Assembly (NCBI GenBank): GCA_034509495.1
Contig: CM067525.1
Coordinates: 4,804,945 to 4,868,944, forward strand
DNA from: Acestrorhynchus altus
Lineage: Eukaryota; Chordata; Actinopteri; Characiformes; Acestrorhynchidae
Direction: 5' to 3'
Length of the DNA stretch: 64,000 nt
The position numbers and the translations under genes are program-made. Numbering within the stretch: position 1 is the stretch's first letter; each line of letters opens with the position of its first letter. Of the stretch, positions 26,901 through 34,600 are shown in pieces. The notes beneath the pieces are model-generated. The model had not been told where the DNA came from, did not search any database, and worked only from the letters and a program-made list of their open reading frames with translations.

Positions 26901-27026
26901 GATATGATCCTGGTGACAGATCACCTGGACTCAGAGTGGAGCAGCGGGAGGCTGAAGGGCAGGGAGGGGATTTTTCCCACCGCCTTCGTACGAACCTGCT
27001 CAGGTACACCAGCTACTGCTGTCTAA
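5006..27026 (+). CDS. sh3d19: SH3 domain-containing protein 19, spliced, 19 coding exons
   Basis: Adaptor protein; the mammalian orthologue (EVE-1/EBP) binds ADAM metalloproteases and takes part in shedding and membrane traffic. Exons read from GT-AG junctions: 5006-5075, 11673-11712, 12797-12837, 13077-13122, 13349-13487, 14171-14327, 14560-15471, 15580-15678, 16491-16600, 17541-17581, 18261-18489, 19667-19735, 20548-20703, 20806-20887, 21789-21919, 22512-22612, 23409-23629, 25339-25385, 26817-27026. All phases join and the sum is 2901 nt (966 residues). Residues 1-628 are low-complexity and proline-rich, with a PPSY motif near 114-117 and many PxxP; SH3 domains lie at about 632-689, 721-774, 810-866 and 904-958. 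Family-diagnostic stretches include RPEITILS, TWFPGASGG and KGPVLPPRP. The start is the first ATG after the in-frame TGA at 4964; its -3 base is C, so it is not ideal. The fifth C-terminal SH3 of mammals is not visible. The 3' end assumes read-through of the last possible donor to the TAA at 27024. Confidence 0.9.
5185..5800 (+). repeat. 30/32-bp tandem array in sh3d19 intron 1
   Basis: About 20 units of TGATAATCAGACAGTCTGAC followed by TCTATCATTTAC, alternating with a form lacking two bases (ATCACAGTCTG). The longer form contains the near-palindrome CAGACAGTCTG. Confidence 0.9.
5877..5955 (+). repeat. (GATA)n microsatellite
   Basis: About 18 GATA units. Confidence 0.95.
6228..6326 (+). repeat. 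(CAT)n and (CA)n microsatellites
   Basis: CAT/ATC trinucleotides at 6232-6288, then CA dinucleotides at 6302-6324. Confidence 0.95.
6330..8045. other. sh3d19 intron 1, no gene seen
   Basis: Non-coding. Holds a palindromic GCTGAGTCAGC (MARE/AP-1-like) at 6402-6412, a GGGCGGGGC box near 6994 and (CA)n at 7575-7600. No exon with valid phase was found. Confidence 0.6.
8050..8265 (-). mobile_element. Tc1-like transposon fragment (end plus internal piece)
   Basis: ACAGTGGTGCATGAAAGACTG followed by TGAACCCTTT is a known type of fish Tc1-like terminal sequence. GTCATTGTCTTGCTGCATGA at about 8231 is an internal piece of the same family. An (AAT)n run at 8123-8152 lies between. The transposase would be on the minus strand; only fragments remain. 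Confidence 0.6.
8272..8352 (+). repeat. Degenerate GTGTAGTGAGA tandem repeat
   Basis: Seven or so imperfect copies of AGTGTAGTGAG. Confidence 0.7.
8463..8626 (+). repeat. Compound (CA)n(CT)n microsatellite
   Basis: CA, then a long CT run, then CA, then CT; long pure purine/pyrimidine and alternating tracts. Confidence 0.95.
8722..8853 (+). repeat. 66-bp direct duplication
   Basis: The segment starting CAACACATTAAACTCCACTC recurs 66 bases later with two or three differences. The period is a multiple of three, which explains an incidental open frame here. Confidence 0.9.
9773..10130 (-). pseudogene. Tc1-like transposase relic
   Basis: GTTGTCTTGCTGCATGACCC, GGCTTGTCCATGGGAGAT and CCTGCCATGCACAAC occur in the order expected for the reverse strand of a fish Tc1-like transposase gene. 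The frame is broken and much of the coding region is missing. Same family as 8050-8265 and 52985-53470. Confidence 0.6.
10830..11110 (+). repeat. GGGGCC-containing degenerate repeat block
   Basis: Recurring GATGGGGCC, GTTGGCCCCAC, GAAGCCCAA and TTGGGCT words at irregular spacing suggest an old dispersed or tandem repeat. No coding sequence. Confidence 0.4.
12290..12725. mobile_element. MITE-like element with inverted terminal repeats
   Basis: CATTAACATGTGTCCTGAGT at about 12311 is matched in inverse by the reverse complement CATTAACATGCGTCCTGGGT at about 12694-12713. The body (about 430 bp) is non-coding. Fragments of the same family lie at 1545-1700 and 44745-44830. Confidence 0.65.
12866..12992. 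repeat. (ATT)n/(AAT)n inverted microsatellite
   Basis: TTATTATT run immediately followed by AATAATAAT, able to form a long hairpin, inside sh3d19 intron 3. Confidence 0.95.
13606..14061 (+). mobile_element. Dispersed non-autonomous element, copy A
   Basis: Starts GTCCAAATATTTCTGGACAC and ends TGTCCATATAGTGTA, with landmarks GACACAGGTGTGCAAATGCA, GCTTGTCCAG, GAGCTGTGGAGCAGT. Five further copies or fragments share these landmarks (22175-22440, 41755-42145, 46745-46815, 62708-62785, 63112-63330). The ends resemble fish Tc1/hAT-type inverted repeats; superfamily not certain. Confidence 0.75.
14171..15678 (+). CDS. sh3d19: sh3d19 proline-rich exons 6-8
   Basis: Exon 6 (14171-14327) opens with PPPSYDQV, a PPxY motif that could bind WW domains of NEDD4-type ligases. 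Exon 7 (14560-15471, 912 nt) is the largest exon and encodes residues of about 165-468, rich in PxxP and RPxPxP SH3 ligands (KPKKPPRPSQPRPPP). It contains NIRARIRAFESQNS, which corresponds to the region just after the start of the common shorter human isoform. An in-frame ATG at 14928 sits at the equivalent place and could start a short isoform. Exon 8 (15580-15678) encodes the stretch ending in TVIRVPSR. Confidence 0.88.
15815..16100 (+). repeat. TGGTTGCTA degenerate repeat block
   Basis: Units like GGTTGCTATGGTGTT and TATCCCAGGTGGTTGCTATG at irregular 25-40 base spacing in sh3d19 intron 8. Confidence 0.8.
16491..16600 (+). CDS. sh3d19: sh3d19 exon 9 with two candidate acceptors
   Basis: Acceptor AG at 16489-16490 and another at 16510-16511 are 21 bases apart and in frame; the second has the better pyrimidine context (tttgttttccacag). 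Using the second removes seven residues. The exon encodes PPPLPVQQAVG and PPPKLTYK and is followed by a (CA)n run at 16612-16669. Confidence 0.75.
16757..16785 (+). mobile_element. Tc1-type terminal sequence fragment
   Basis: ACAGTACCAGTCAAAAGTTT followed by GGACACA is a common fish Tc1-like terminal motif. The rest of the element is not recognised. Confidence 0.5.
17620..18175 (-). pseudogene. Tc1-like transposase pseudogene
   Basis: The minus strand shows the C-terminal part of a Tc1/IS630-type transposase in pieces: GLVSWCGAISHDARSP (the block before the second catalytic Asp) and, downstream, the IPQDTIRNL-type tail. Frames are shifted and stops occur. It lies in sh3d19 intron 10. A second relic of the same subfamily is at 47591-47815. 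Confidence 0.75.
18490..19666. other. sh3d19 intron 11, nothing recognised
   Basis: AT-rich intron without repeats of note or an alternative exon that I could support. Confidence 0.6.
19667..20703 (+). CDS. sh3d19: sh3d19 SH3 domain 1 (two exons)
   Basis: Exon 19667-19735 encodes the beta-strand and ALYDY-like start (HGIAEFDYNG, GELSF). Exon 20548-20703 supplies the n-Src and distal loops and ends with MKIITPL, identical in style to the mammalian first SH3. The usual tryptophan of the WW/WY binding-site motif is replaced by F-E-C (RTFECQ) and the G-x-F-P motif by GNVQKSHM. This is an atypical SH3 whose classic PxxP pocket looks incomplete, as in the mammalian protein. Confidence 0.85.
20806..21919 (+). 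CDS. sh3d19: sh3d19 SH3 domain 2 (two exons)
   Basis: Exon 20806-20887 ends in VQALFDFTP, the ALYDY motif. Exon 21789-21919 carries GELMLRAGD, the tryptophan motif EWYLG and the GFFPINYV signature, so all PxxP-pocket elements are present. The two exons are split after one base of a glycine/glutamate codon. The intron between them (20888-21788) holds a tRNA-SINE fragment at 21165-21350. Confidence 0.88.
21165..21350 (+). mobile_element. tRNA-derived SINE fragment
   Basis: GAGATGCTGGCCGGCACAGG and CGTCTGTTAGCCGTTGTG match the body of the SINE at 22873-23115. The tRNA head is missing. Confidence 0.65.
22175..22440 (-). mobile_element. Dispersed element, copy B
   Basis: Reverse-oriented copy with GACAAGCTGTGTGTGCATTT, CATCTGTGTCAGCA and ATTCCAGAGAACAC; both ends are degraded. 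Confidence 0.7.
22873..23115 (+). mobile_element. tRNA-derived SINE
   Basis: Head with A-box-like TGGCTCAGCGCTACC and B-box GGTTTGAATCC, followed by the shared body GGCACAGGCGTCTGTTAGCC. It lies in sh3d19 intron 16, followed by a TGGTCA minisatellite at 23118-23260. Confidence 0.75.
23340..23406 (+). repeat. (GT)n tract at sh3d19 exon acceptor
   Basis: About 33 GT units ending two bases before the acceptor AG of the SH3-3 exon. More (GT)n follow in the next intron at 23852-23916, 24057-24080 and 24164-24187. Confidence 0.95.
23409..23629 (+). CDS. sh3d19: sh3d19 SH3 domain 3 exon
   Basis: A single 221-nt exon encodes a complete SH3: CVARFDFEG, ELSFREGD, EEWAKGE, RSGIFPLNYV. The acceptor is gcag placed directly after about 66 bases of (GT)n, so there is no ordinary polypyrimidine tract. 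The exon length is not a multiple of three, so skipping it alone would shift the frame. Skipping it together with the neighbouring 101-nt and 47-nt exons would keep frame (369 nt). Confidence 0.92.
23730..23830 (+). mobile_element. Fragment of TGTCCACTCACTGTCC dispersed repeat
   Basis: CAGCAGTGCTTCTGGAGTGT then TTTAAACACTGTGTCCACTC. The same family occurs at 45490-45850 and 52745-52985. Confidence 0.6.
24390..24830 (+). mobile_element. Decayed DNA-transposon fragment (shared with 62260-62560)
   Basis: Contains GCTCATGAAAATCAAAAAT and surrounding AT-rich sequence like a common fish element that begins GTGCATCTCAAAAAA. Highly decayed. Confidence 0.45.
25625..26520 (+). repeat. TGGTTGCTAAGGTGTTACTAGG degenerate minisatellite
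   Basis: About 30 irregular units with TGGTTGCTA, GGTGTTGCTATGG and AAGTGGTTGCCAGG in sh3d19 intron 18. Largest block of this family in the window. Confidence 0.85.
26817..27026 (+). CDS. sh3d19: sh3d19 SH3 domain 4 and C-terminus
   Basis: The exon encodes VEWAEALYDF, ELSFVQGD, SEWSSG and REGIFPTAFVRTCS, matching the fourth SH3 of the mammalian protein. The frame then runs nine more residues to TAA at 27024-27026. A gtacac donor is possible at 27005, but I could not find a downstream exon carrying another SH3 before rps3a. The acceptor again follows a (GT)n run, 26788-26816. Confidence 0.85.
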   Translation: MEGRRVEWAEALYDFTPEAEDELSFVQGDMILVTDHLDSEWSSGRLKGREGIFPTAFVRTCSGTPATAV

Positions 27027-27104
27027 TTTTTTTTACGTGTGTGGTGTAAAGCACATTGATTCAAGTGACTGTTCCTGTGGACAGCTGAGCTTGTTTTATA
27101 CACT

Positions 27105-27122
27105 GCTGCCACCTGCTGGTGA
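27105..27122 (-). promoter_or_regulatory. CTCF-like motif downstream of sh3d19
   Basis: Reverse complement CCAGCAGGTGGCAG matches all 14 positions of the CTCF core consensus, 80 bases after the sh3d19 stop. Confidence 0.55.
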
Positions 27123-27839
27123 TGGCTAGGAGGTGCAGTTAATATGTGAGTGTGTTCATTATGTTCGCAGGTGAAGGAAGGTGTTGCAGGGTCCTTTCTG
27201 ACCCATGAAAAGTATCATATATAACTATATAATATATAATTATATGACCAGATAATAATGAACAGAACACTGTGCCACCTTATGATTATTTATGCCAAAA
27301 TACAGTTTTTTTTATTAATATACAATATCATGTAAAGCTGAACTGGTTGCTATGGTATCTCTCTATGGCTGTTTTGCATAATAAGAGCTCTTTAATACTA
27401 ACAACCAGTGTGTTCTGCTTGAACAGGCATACTGATTGTGTTTATTTGAATGTTTATGCTGTGTGGTGGATACGGTGTTAATAAAATAAAAAATAATGAA
27501 TTCATAAAAATGATGAATGAAACTGTCCTGAACCGAGTTTGTTTTCTGTGAAGGCGGTTTCTCCTGATGCTCAGAGTCAGACCATTTGGAACGATGAAGG
27601 AAGACGGACGCAGGCATCTGAGTGTGAGGAACCCAGCTGAAGTTCCGAACTGGTGGTTCCACTGCGAGGAGACACTTCCATTATTACTGTACCCCTGTTC
27701 AGCCCAGACTGTCCTGCTGGATCAGACGGTTGTGGACTTGATGTTTGTTTTGCTGGCTGCCTTTAACCAACACCCAAACACATCTACACCCTTCAAATGG
27801 TTGTAAAAGTGTCCACTGATGTACTACATAGTACCTACA

Positions 27840-28250
27840 TTGTAATTTGCTTCTTAGGTTCTGTATAGTGCCAGGAAATGTTTGACTACTGTTAAAGAAC
27901 CATTTATGGCAAGTTTATATACTTATAAGATATATAAAACATTCTTTTATATGCCTCAACATACGGTAAAATGTGTCCATGAAGCAGTTAAATTGGTACA
28001 GAGCCTTTAAATTGTATAACAATGGGCTCTCCATGGTTTAAGCACAGCCAAGACAGCAAGTCAAAGGACCATTTGGAAATTTAGATGGTTCTTATATCTT
28101 ATAAAGAATGGTTCTATATAGTACCAAAAAGGTTCCCCTGTTGTTACAAGTCTGAGTGTAGATTATTTAAGAATGCTTTGTCAATTTCACTGCAAAAAAA
28201 AAAAGGTTCCACTCGTTACAAATCAAAGAACCCTTTTTCTTAACCCTGGT
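27840..28250. repeat. AAGGTTC-type degenerate dispersed repeat
   Basis: Words such as GGTTCTGTATAGTGCC, AAAGAACCATTT, TGGTTCTATATAGTACC and AAAGAACCCTTTT recur in both orientations. Confidence 0.5.
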
Positions 28251-29580
28251 CCTGGAAGCACCCCTGCCCAGCACATTTGAAGGGCTTTTAATAAATGTGA
28301 TTTATTAACCCCCCCAATAAAGACACAAAGTGTCATATTTAATATGTGAAATAAATTCAGACAGTTACAATGAGGCGCACACTACAACAGTACTGATTGG
28401 ATGCCCTGCACGAATCTGACTGGTTTGTCTGAAACACTACCTGGCGCTGTTTACAGTATTCCTGTAGAGGTTTGCTTATTTAAGATGTGGAAAGTGTCAG
28501 TTTCACACCACGTATTATGAATATTGAACCAGCCTTGTTCTGTACCTCTGTGCCAAAACCTGAAAATATGAAATGTGCTGTAAACAATCCACTGCATTAC
28601 TGTTATAGACTGTCGTGGTGGAACGTCACTTCTTGAAGTTCAACTCAGCAATCATGCAACTGAGGTTCAGAGTTCCAATTCAATCTTATTATATACAGGG
28701 ATTGGCTCTGTATAAGAAGGGGGTGTGACATTTAATAAACACATGGTATCGCTGTCCACTGGTGAGGTTTTCATTTGTTTTGCAATTGATCCACAGGATG
28801 TCTAAGCAGTCATCATTCACCAGTGATGAATTCTCAGTGACTAATCCAGCTTTCACTCATTGCTAAGGCAAGTCTCGATGCCAACCGAGCTTCCTGTGCA
28901 CGTTACCTACTCCGTCCACATGTATCTGCTCAATGTTTGATCAAAACATGGTCCAGTTCATATAAATGTCATATAAACATTTTAATCCAAAAGTAAATAT
29001 TTGGGAAGCCTTGGATATGAAGATACCTGGCATGTGGGTCTCCTATGTATATTTTCATAAATGTGGTGAATAAAATTTATCTAGAGCTCTGAAGATTAAA
29101 CATCTTTGTGTAATACTTTAATTCTAACATTAAAAAAATCCAATACCAATTTAGTCCTCGAATATCTATGCCTTCCGATTGGCTCTAGAATTCCGAAGTA
29201 GAAAGAAGTGTAAGTTGGTAAAGATTTGAAAAACAGAGGGACTTTAGTGTTGTATGTATGTGTTACAACTCACAGGAGCCATATCACAGCACAGCTTTGT
29301 TTTCGGTTCTGTAACAAGAACATAATTTTCCATAATAATTCCCAAGTGTCCCAATAATCTGTTAATAAGATGGGTTTCTCATTTTTCATAAGAGAATATA
29401 AAGCAAATACAAGCAAATGAAGATAACCGAGTTTCCATCTAGCAACTTTGAGTGTCAAAGTAAGGCTGACCTGTGAAACTGTCCAGGCTGAATTTTACAT
29501 ATTTAAAAGGTGCTCGGGATCCCTTACTCCCTGCTATTTATATCAAAGCCTCAAAGAACCTGCACCACACCTTTCAAATT
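28250..29580. other. Convergent intergenic region, no gene seen
   Basis: Between the sh3d19 3' end and rps3a. AATAAA words at 28732 and 29068 could be distal poly(A) signals for sh3d19. No SH3-coding exon was found. Confidence 0.55.
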
Positions 29581-29587
29581 TACAGAT

Positions 29588-29593
29588 TTTATT
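29588..29593 (-). terminator. rps3a: rps3a polyadenylation signal
   Basis: AATAAA on the minus strand begins 30 bases after the TAA stop, giving the very short 3' UTR usual for ribosomal protein genes. Confidence 0.75.
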
Positions 29594-29622
29594 GATTCTG
29601 CATGTGTGTGTGGGGGGACTTT

Positions 29623-32600
29623 TTAAACACTCTCCTGGACTGGGGGCTCGTATCCGTCAGCTCTCTCCACCTTGGCCCCAGTTTCGCCCTCTGCTGGCTT
29701 AGCGGTGGTACTGGTGGTCCCCTCACCGTGCAGCTCCATCAGCTTACCCACTGTAACAGTTACATCAGCGCAATTAATCCAAACATGCCATCAGACCTAC
29801 ATACACATTAGATCTGGTTCCTGAGCTCCTGATTCAGTGACCATTTCAAACATTTTACCACAGATGCATTCTAACTGGAAAACAATCCATGATTACTCCA
29901 ATCAAAGTGCAAAAATCACATTTTCTAGTTTCCTTGTAAGCTACAGCTTCAACCTGTATCTTAACAACTCGAAATCAACAATTCCTCATCAAGTTGAATA
30001 AATTACACAATTTCTAACCCATAGTGGTTCCAAACAGTGTGGAAAAGCTGGAAAACTGATCTGTACATTTCATTGTGCAGATGTTCTGACATTCTGAGCC
30101 AATGACATCTTGCATCACTGCTAAGTTACAGTCTACTCAAGCACATTCGTGATGCAAACAAGCCCAAGCTGAAATCCAAGATCTCAGGAGTTTGTTTAGA
30201 GGCAAAAACAAATCAAACCTCAACCAACTCAAATGCAGGAACTTACAATCAAACTTGGGCTTCTTCAGCATCTTCACTTTCCTGACGTAAACGTCATGCA
30301 GGGGGTAGATGGATTGGCAGGCCTTCTCAATGTCCTTTCCCACGCTGTCAGGGATCCTGCACAACACAAAGGAGACAGAAATATTCTCAGCTATCCAACA
30401 CGACATCACATCAGTAAAATGTTAGACATGAAAAGAAAGCTTCATAATGACAAAGAGGCAATCCAAAAATGAACAATTTTATTAAAGGAAAAACGAGCTG
30501 ACCTACGACAGGGTACACACAATTTAACTTAGAAAACGTGAGGTTTTTGTGTGGAAACGAGAGATTAGAACGAGTGCTGGGCAATATACTGTAAAAATAT
30601 AGGAATATTTTGAACAAGATAAAAGTGCAACGAGTGGGTCTTTGTTACTCACAACAAAAACACAGTTGAACCCATTTATGGTTAAATACACAACGTTCTC
30701 TAGCTGTTCGGTTAACCAGTGCAGGTTAGTCTTAATTTGCCTCACATTCCCTTCACACTGCGCTGTGTGTGTTGTTTGATCAGAAGTTGAATATGGATCC
30801 TAAACGGATCCTCCAATCAGCTCATCAACAAGCCCTTCAGAGTATGGGGTGTGTTAAAGCTACAACGTGGAGGACGCAGTTATCATATTAGGTCTGGAGC
30901 AGCAGATACTGCATGCTATCAGGCAGCTTGATGAAGAAAAGGGTGTAAATATGTATTTAATCTATAAATCAATTCAGTTCAAGTCTACTTTGGTCAAACC
31001 CACAAAACTTCTCCGAAATCAATGCAGTTCAAACACTTCAGAACGATGCACTACAATGCAATTTTTCACCTGCCAGGCAAAGCACTTACAGTTTGTTGAC
31101 CACTTCCTTCAGATCATTAGTCTGGACCTCACGGGTCATGATTTCCATCATCTTCTTGCGGATCTGGCGGACCTGCTGGTGCTGAGCGTACGAGGTTTTC
31201 CTGATCTGGTTTGTTCTCTTCTTGGTGAAACCAACGCAGAACAGACGCAGCAGGTAACCATCAGTGGTCTTTACGTCCACATGGGCCTCGATCATGGTCT
31301 GGAGAGAACCGGGAGAAGAAGGGGAGATTATTCAGTGAATATGGCGCAATGTGAGCTGAACTGGAACAATTTAACATGAGTCACTCAAATCAGGTTTTAC
31401 TGGAGAGAAAAGAATTCCAGTAACTTCACTGGCATTTCCAATCAACCCACTCAGGTCCGTTAAAGCACACAGTAAATGTTTAGCAGGTGTGATGTTTCAT
31501 GTGGTCATTTATATCTATGAAAATCATCATGAATTTAGGGTGTAGAACTTGAACTGGTTCCTTTTGGGCTTTAAAGAACCTTGGTGCTCCTCATCCCCAG
31601 TTTTAGTGGAATCATGGATACAGAATACATTAACAGAGGGTGCTGCACAGCATCAGTAAACATGGCAAAAAGACGACACCGTCGTATGGTATGTCCTGGC
31701 TCCTGGACAGCTAGACATGCCCACAGCGATTCACACTTAATCACCCACTAATCTTTGGATCCTGCTGCAAATAAACATTTCAGGTTCTGGTTATTTTTGT
31801 TGGTGAAAATGCACTGAACAGGTCAAAACTATGTTCGCGGTACAGAACGCAGTAATAGAATTACACCAACAGAGCGAGAAACCAGAGACCGACTTGCAGC
31901 ATATTTACAGTTCAGTAAACTAAAGGGTTTGTGTGAATGTGCTTTGCTGCTTGATTATGTGTGTACATTCTCTACTGCAAAGTGCTGACTGGCTTGAGTG
32001 GAAAGCTGAGAAAAGCTCCAATATGTGGACAATGCTTTGTATGGCTATAATGGAATTATATTAGCAATGCTGGTTTTGTACCTCCCATGCAAAAATAGAA
32101 ATGAATAGAGCGGTGCAATGATACTTTTGAGAATAATGCCAGTGCCTGAAGAACACTAACTGCACAATCATTACAGAGCACCATGTCCTGTCCAGAGCAG
32201 GGAACCCTGACATTCACTGTACTCAGTACATGAGGGTATATCAAGAGAACTTTGTATCAGTACTGTGCATCACGTAAATGTCTTTAAATATCGTGATTTT
32301 TACAAAATTGTCCACACAGAGGACAAACATGTGGTTTGTGTCTGCACTTTCTTCCTACCTGCCACTTCTTGACCATAGAGCACATTTTGTCTCGAGTCAA
32401 GTCCATGCCATGGAAGTTTGTGAGGCAGTTCTTTCCCTGCACATCCTCAGTGATGAGCTTGAACTTGCGGAAGGCAACTTCATCGTTCTGCAGATCAGCA
32501 AGGCTCACCTCAAACACACGGCCTTTCAGACCGTCAGAGGCAATTTCTGAAAGAGAGCAACATTGTCACAATTCAGCTATCAGCTTTGGGAACACGATTA

Positions 32601-34506
32601 ATGTGGGAAAGTCAGGAGCTCTCAAGAAGGTAACCCCTGCACTTCATCTGGGACTAAAACTGTCCATTCACCTAATGTACGAGTGCATAAGCTCCAAAGA
32701 CTGAAATCTGAGTGAGGGCTGTTTCACAATGCACGAGTTCAGTCAGAAGGATAATGCAAGGCAGCTGCATTGATACAGATATGATGAGGCTTTCCTTTAA
32801 CCGTTGGTCACAACACACCTGATCAACTGTTCAATATTGGCACAATTAAGAAAGCAGTGTTTAAAGGACAGAATTGAAAATCTGCCACCTTTTCTTTCCT
32901 TTTTTCAAGACTGATCATTGTTTTCGCCTTTATTTACAGCATTTTCAAACAGCACATCCTTTTAGACTCTTTCACAGTATATGGGGGTTACGTCTAATCT
33001 AGGGGTGAGGAAAAGGTGGATTTGAGAGAGCATTTTTTACTTTTACATATTAAGCAAAATGACAACATTTGCTAACTGCTGTCATACAATAACCACTTTA
33101 AACAAACATCCTTGAAGTTATTCTATGCAGCTATTAGATGCTTAGATTTGGTCGCCCTCCCCCTCGGGTGGGCCGAATATCTGCCACTTTAGGCTGCCCA
33201 CCTTTCCCGGCACTTGTGCTCACTGTCCCCTGGTGTTTGTATCACTGTATGGATGGGTTTAATGCTGAGGAATTGCAGCACAGGGTGGCAAAGTGCACCG
33301 TTCATACCTTCCTTCCCAACTGAATGGCAGAAATTCCAAATGTACCCAAATGAACTGGTTAAAAAATAAGGGGACCTATGCATGACTGTCAAGAAAGCAG
33401 GACTTTTTGGATCAGCTGATGGCCAATGCCCCTACAATGTATAATGCAAAGTGAGCTTTACAAGGGTTTAGTCCCAACAGAACTGAAAACCTGCTGAGGA
33501 CATGGTTGAGTTTAGACTTCCATTCTGGTCATTATCTGAAGTCATGTGCTGAACAAACTGAAGGCCTCAGAGCAGATTTACTACTCACTGGTTCCCTGAG
33601 TCCTGGTGACCAAAGTCTTGCCCAGGTTGCGGATGTTGAACATTGCCGGTGCTTTGACATCATACCAGTCCTTTTTGGAGAAGGGGTCAACACTAAAAAA
33701 CACACACACACACACATCAGATCTCAACCTTACCACCAATATTTAGCTTAATGGGGATATACAATGTAAACGTTGAACTAATATTAGTTATCAATCACAT
33801 ATTTAAGACAACAAACACAAAAACATGACTGTTCTCAGATCTTGGGTGCCCCAGTCGGAAAAGTTAAACCACAAGCTCCACGTTTGGACATTTCCCTTAT
33901 TTACAAGCAGAGATTAGTATTTTAGGGCTGGAACGAGCTTAATGCAGACTTAACTAAACCACGCTGCTATCAGACACCAAATACAGACCTCAGAATAAAC
34001 CCCTTCACCCCCAAATCTAGTAAATAGAAACTGATAGCATCTATGCTAAGCTAACTCTATAGTCCACCTTAAACGGCGCCTGGGCCATATACCGGAGCGC
34101 TAAGCAGAAAGCGGCGAAGGGGCAATTTAAGGTGGCCTGGAGAGTTGGCGTAGGCAGTCTTCCCTTCAGCTGCACATGAACGGAGAGAGGCAGCAAACGA
34201 CACCTCGGCGTCATAACAACCGTTTTGAACCGTCCAAACGGCCCGATTCCGGCAGTTAGAGCGAGGATAGTCCACTTCTTCACCCGCGTCTCCTCAAACT
34301 AAAGCGGCGGAGCTTCATCGCCACGGTGCACCCGCCACAATCCGCCACATATCTGCCCCATCCGACCCACTGCACAGCCATAAACAACCCCCGGGCCTTT
34401 AATAAACCCCACCGCAGCACACAGCGTGTGAATTTAGGACTTACATCTTCTTCTTGGCCCCTTTTTTGCCTCCTTTGGTGAGTCTCTTGTTCTTACCGAC
34501 CGCCAT
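29623..34506 (-). CDS. rps3a: 40S ribosomal protein S3a (eS1), spliced, 6 exons, complete
   Basis: Component of the small ribosomal subunit, family eS1. Exons on the minus strand: 34506-34445, 33692-33589, 32546-32359, 31298-31090, 30356-30247, 29750-29623. They total 801 nt, 266 residues; human is 264. Every junction is GT-AG and in phase. Diagnostic stretches are [71 protein letters not shown] and [12 protein letters not shown] at the C-terminus. Only the acidic tail after HGEG is divergent. The gene converges on sh3d19 and diverges from lrba. Mammalian RPS3A introns host SNORD73 box C/D RNAs; I saw no convincing copy here. Confidence 0.97.
29684..29697 (-). promoter_or_regulatory. CTCF-like motif inside rps3a last exon
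   Basis: CCAGCAGAGGGCGA on the minus strand, 13 of 14 core positions, coding for the divergent acidic tail (PAEGE). Confidence 0.35.
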
Positions 34507-34600
34507 GATGAACGCAGGGAGCGAAAGAGGAGGAGGTAGCGTAATATCGCGAGACTTAACCGTGAGCGCGGGGAAGGGTGAAGTATCGCGAGGTTTGCCG
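34507..34600 (-). promoter_or_regulatory. rps3a: rps3a promoter with TOP tract and two CGCG elements
   Basis: Read on the minus strand, a pyrimidine tract at 34536-34523 (CCTCCTCCTCTTTC) lies about 17 bases before the ATG. This fits the 5' terminal oligopyrimidine leader of ribosomal protein mRNAs. Two TCTCGCGA-like elements lie upstream at 34546-34553 and 34586-34593; this class of element (the BANP-type CGCG box) is known from housekeeping promoters. No TATA box is evident. Confidence 0.65.

Noticed and set aside
27567..27806. 79-residue frame considered as final sh3d19 exon
   Set aside because: A poor acceptor would be needed to join in phase, and the sequence has no SH3 features; kept out of the gene model.
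30770..30835. Box C/D snoRNA candidate in rps3a intron 4 (minus strand)
   Set aside because: Box C would be TTGATGA, only about 45 bases separate it from CTGA, and the stem is displaced from the boxes.
31450..31535. Box C/D snoRNA candidate in rps3a intron 3 (minus strand)
   Set aside because: ATGATGA and CTGA are 70 bases apart, but the flanks do not pair into a terminal stem.
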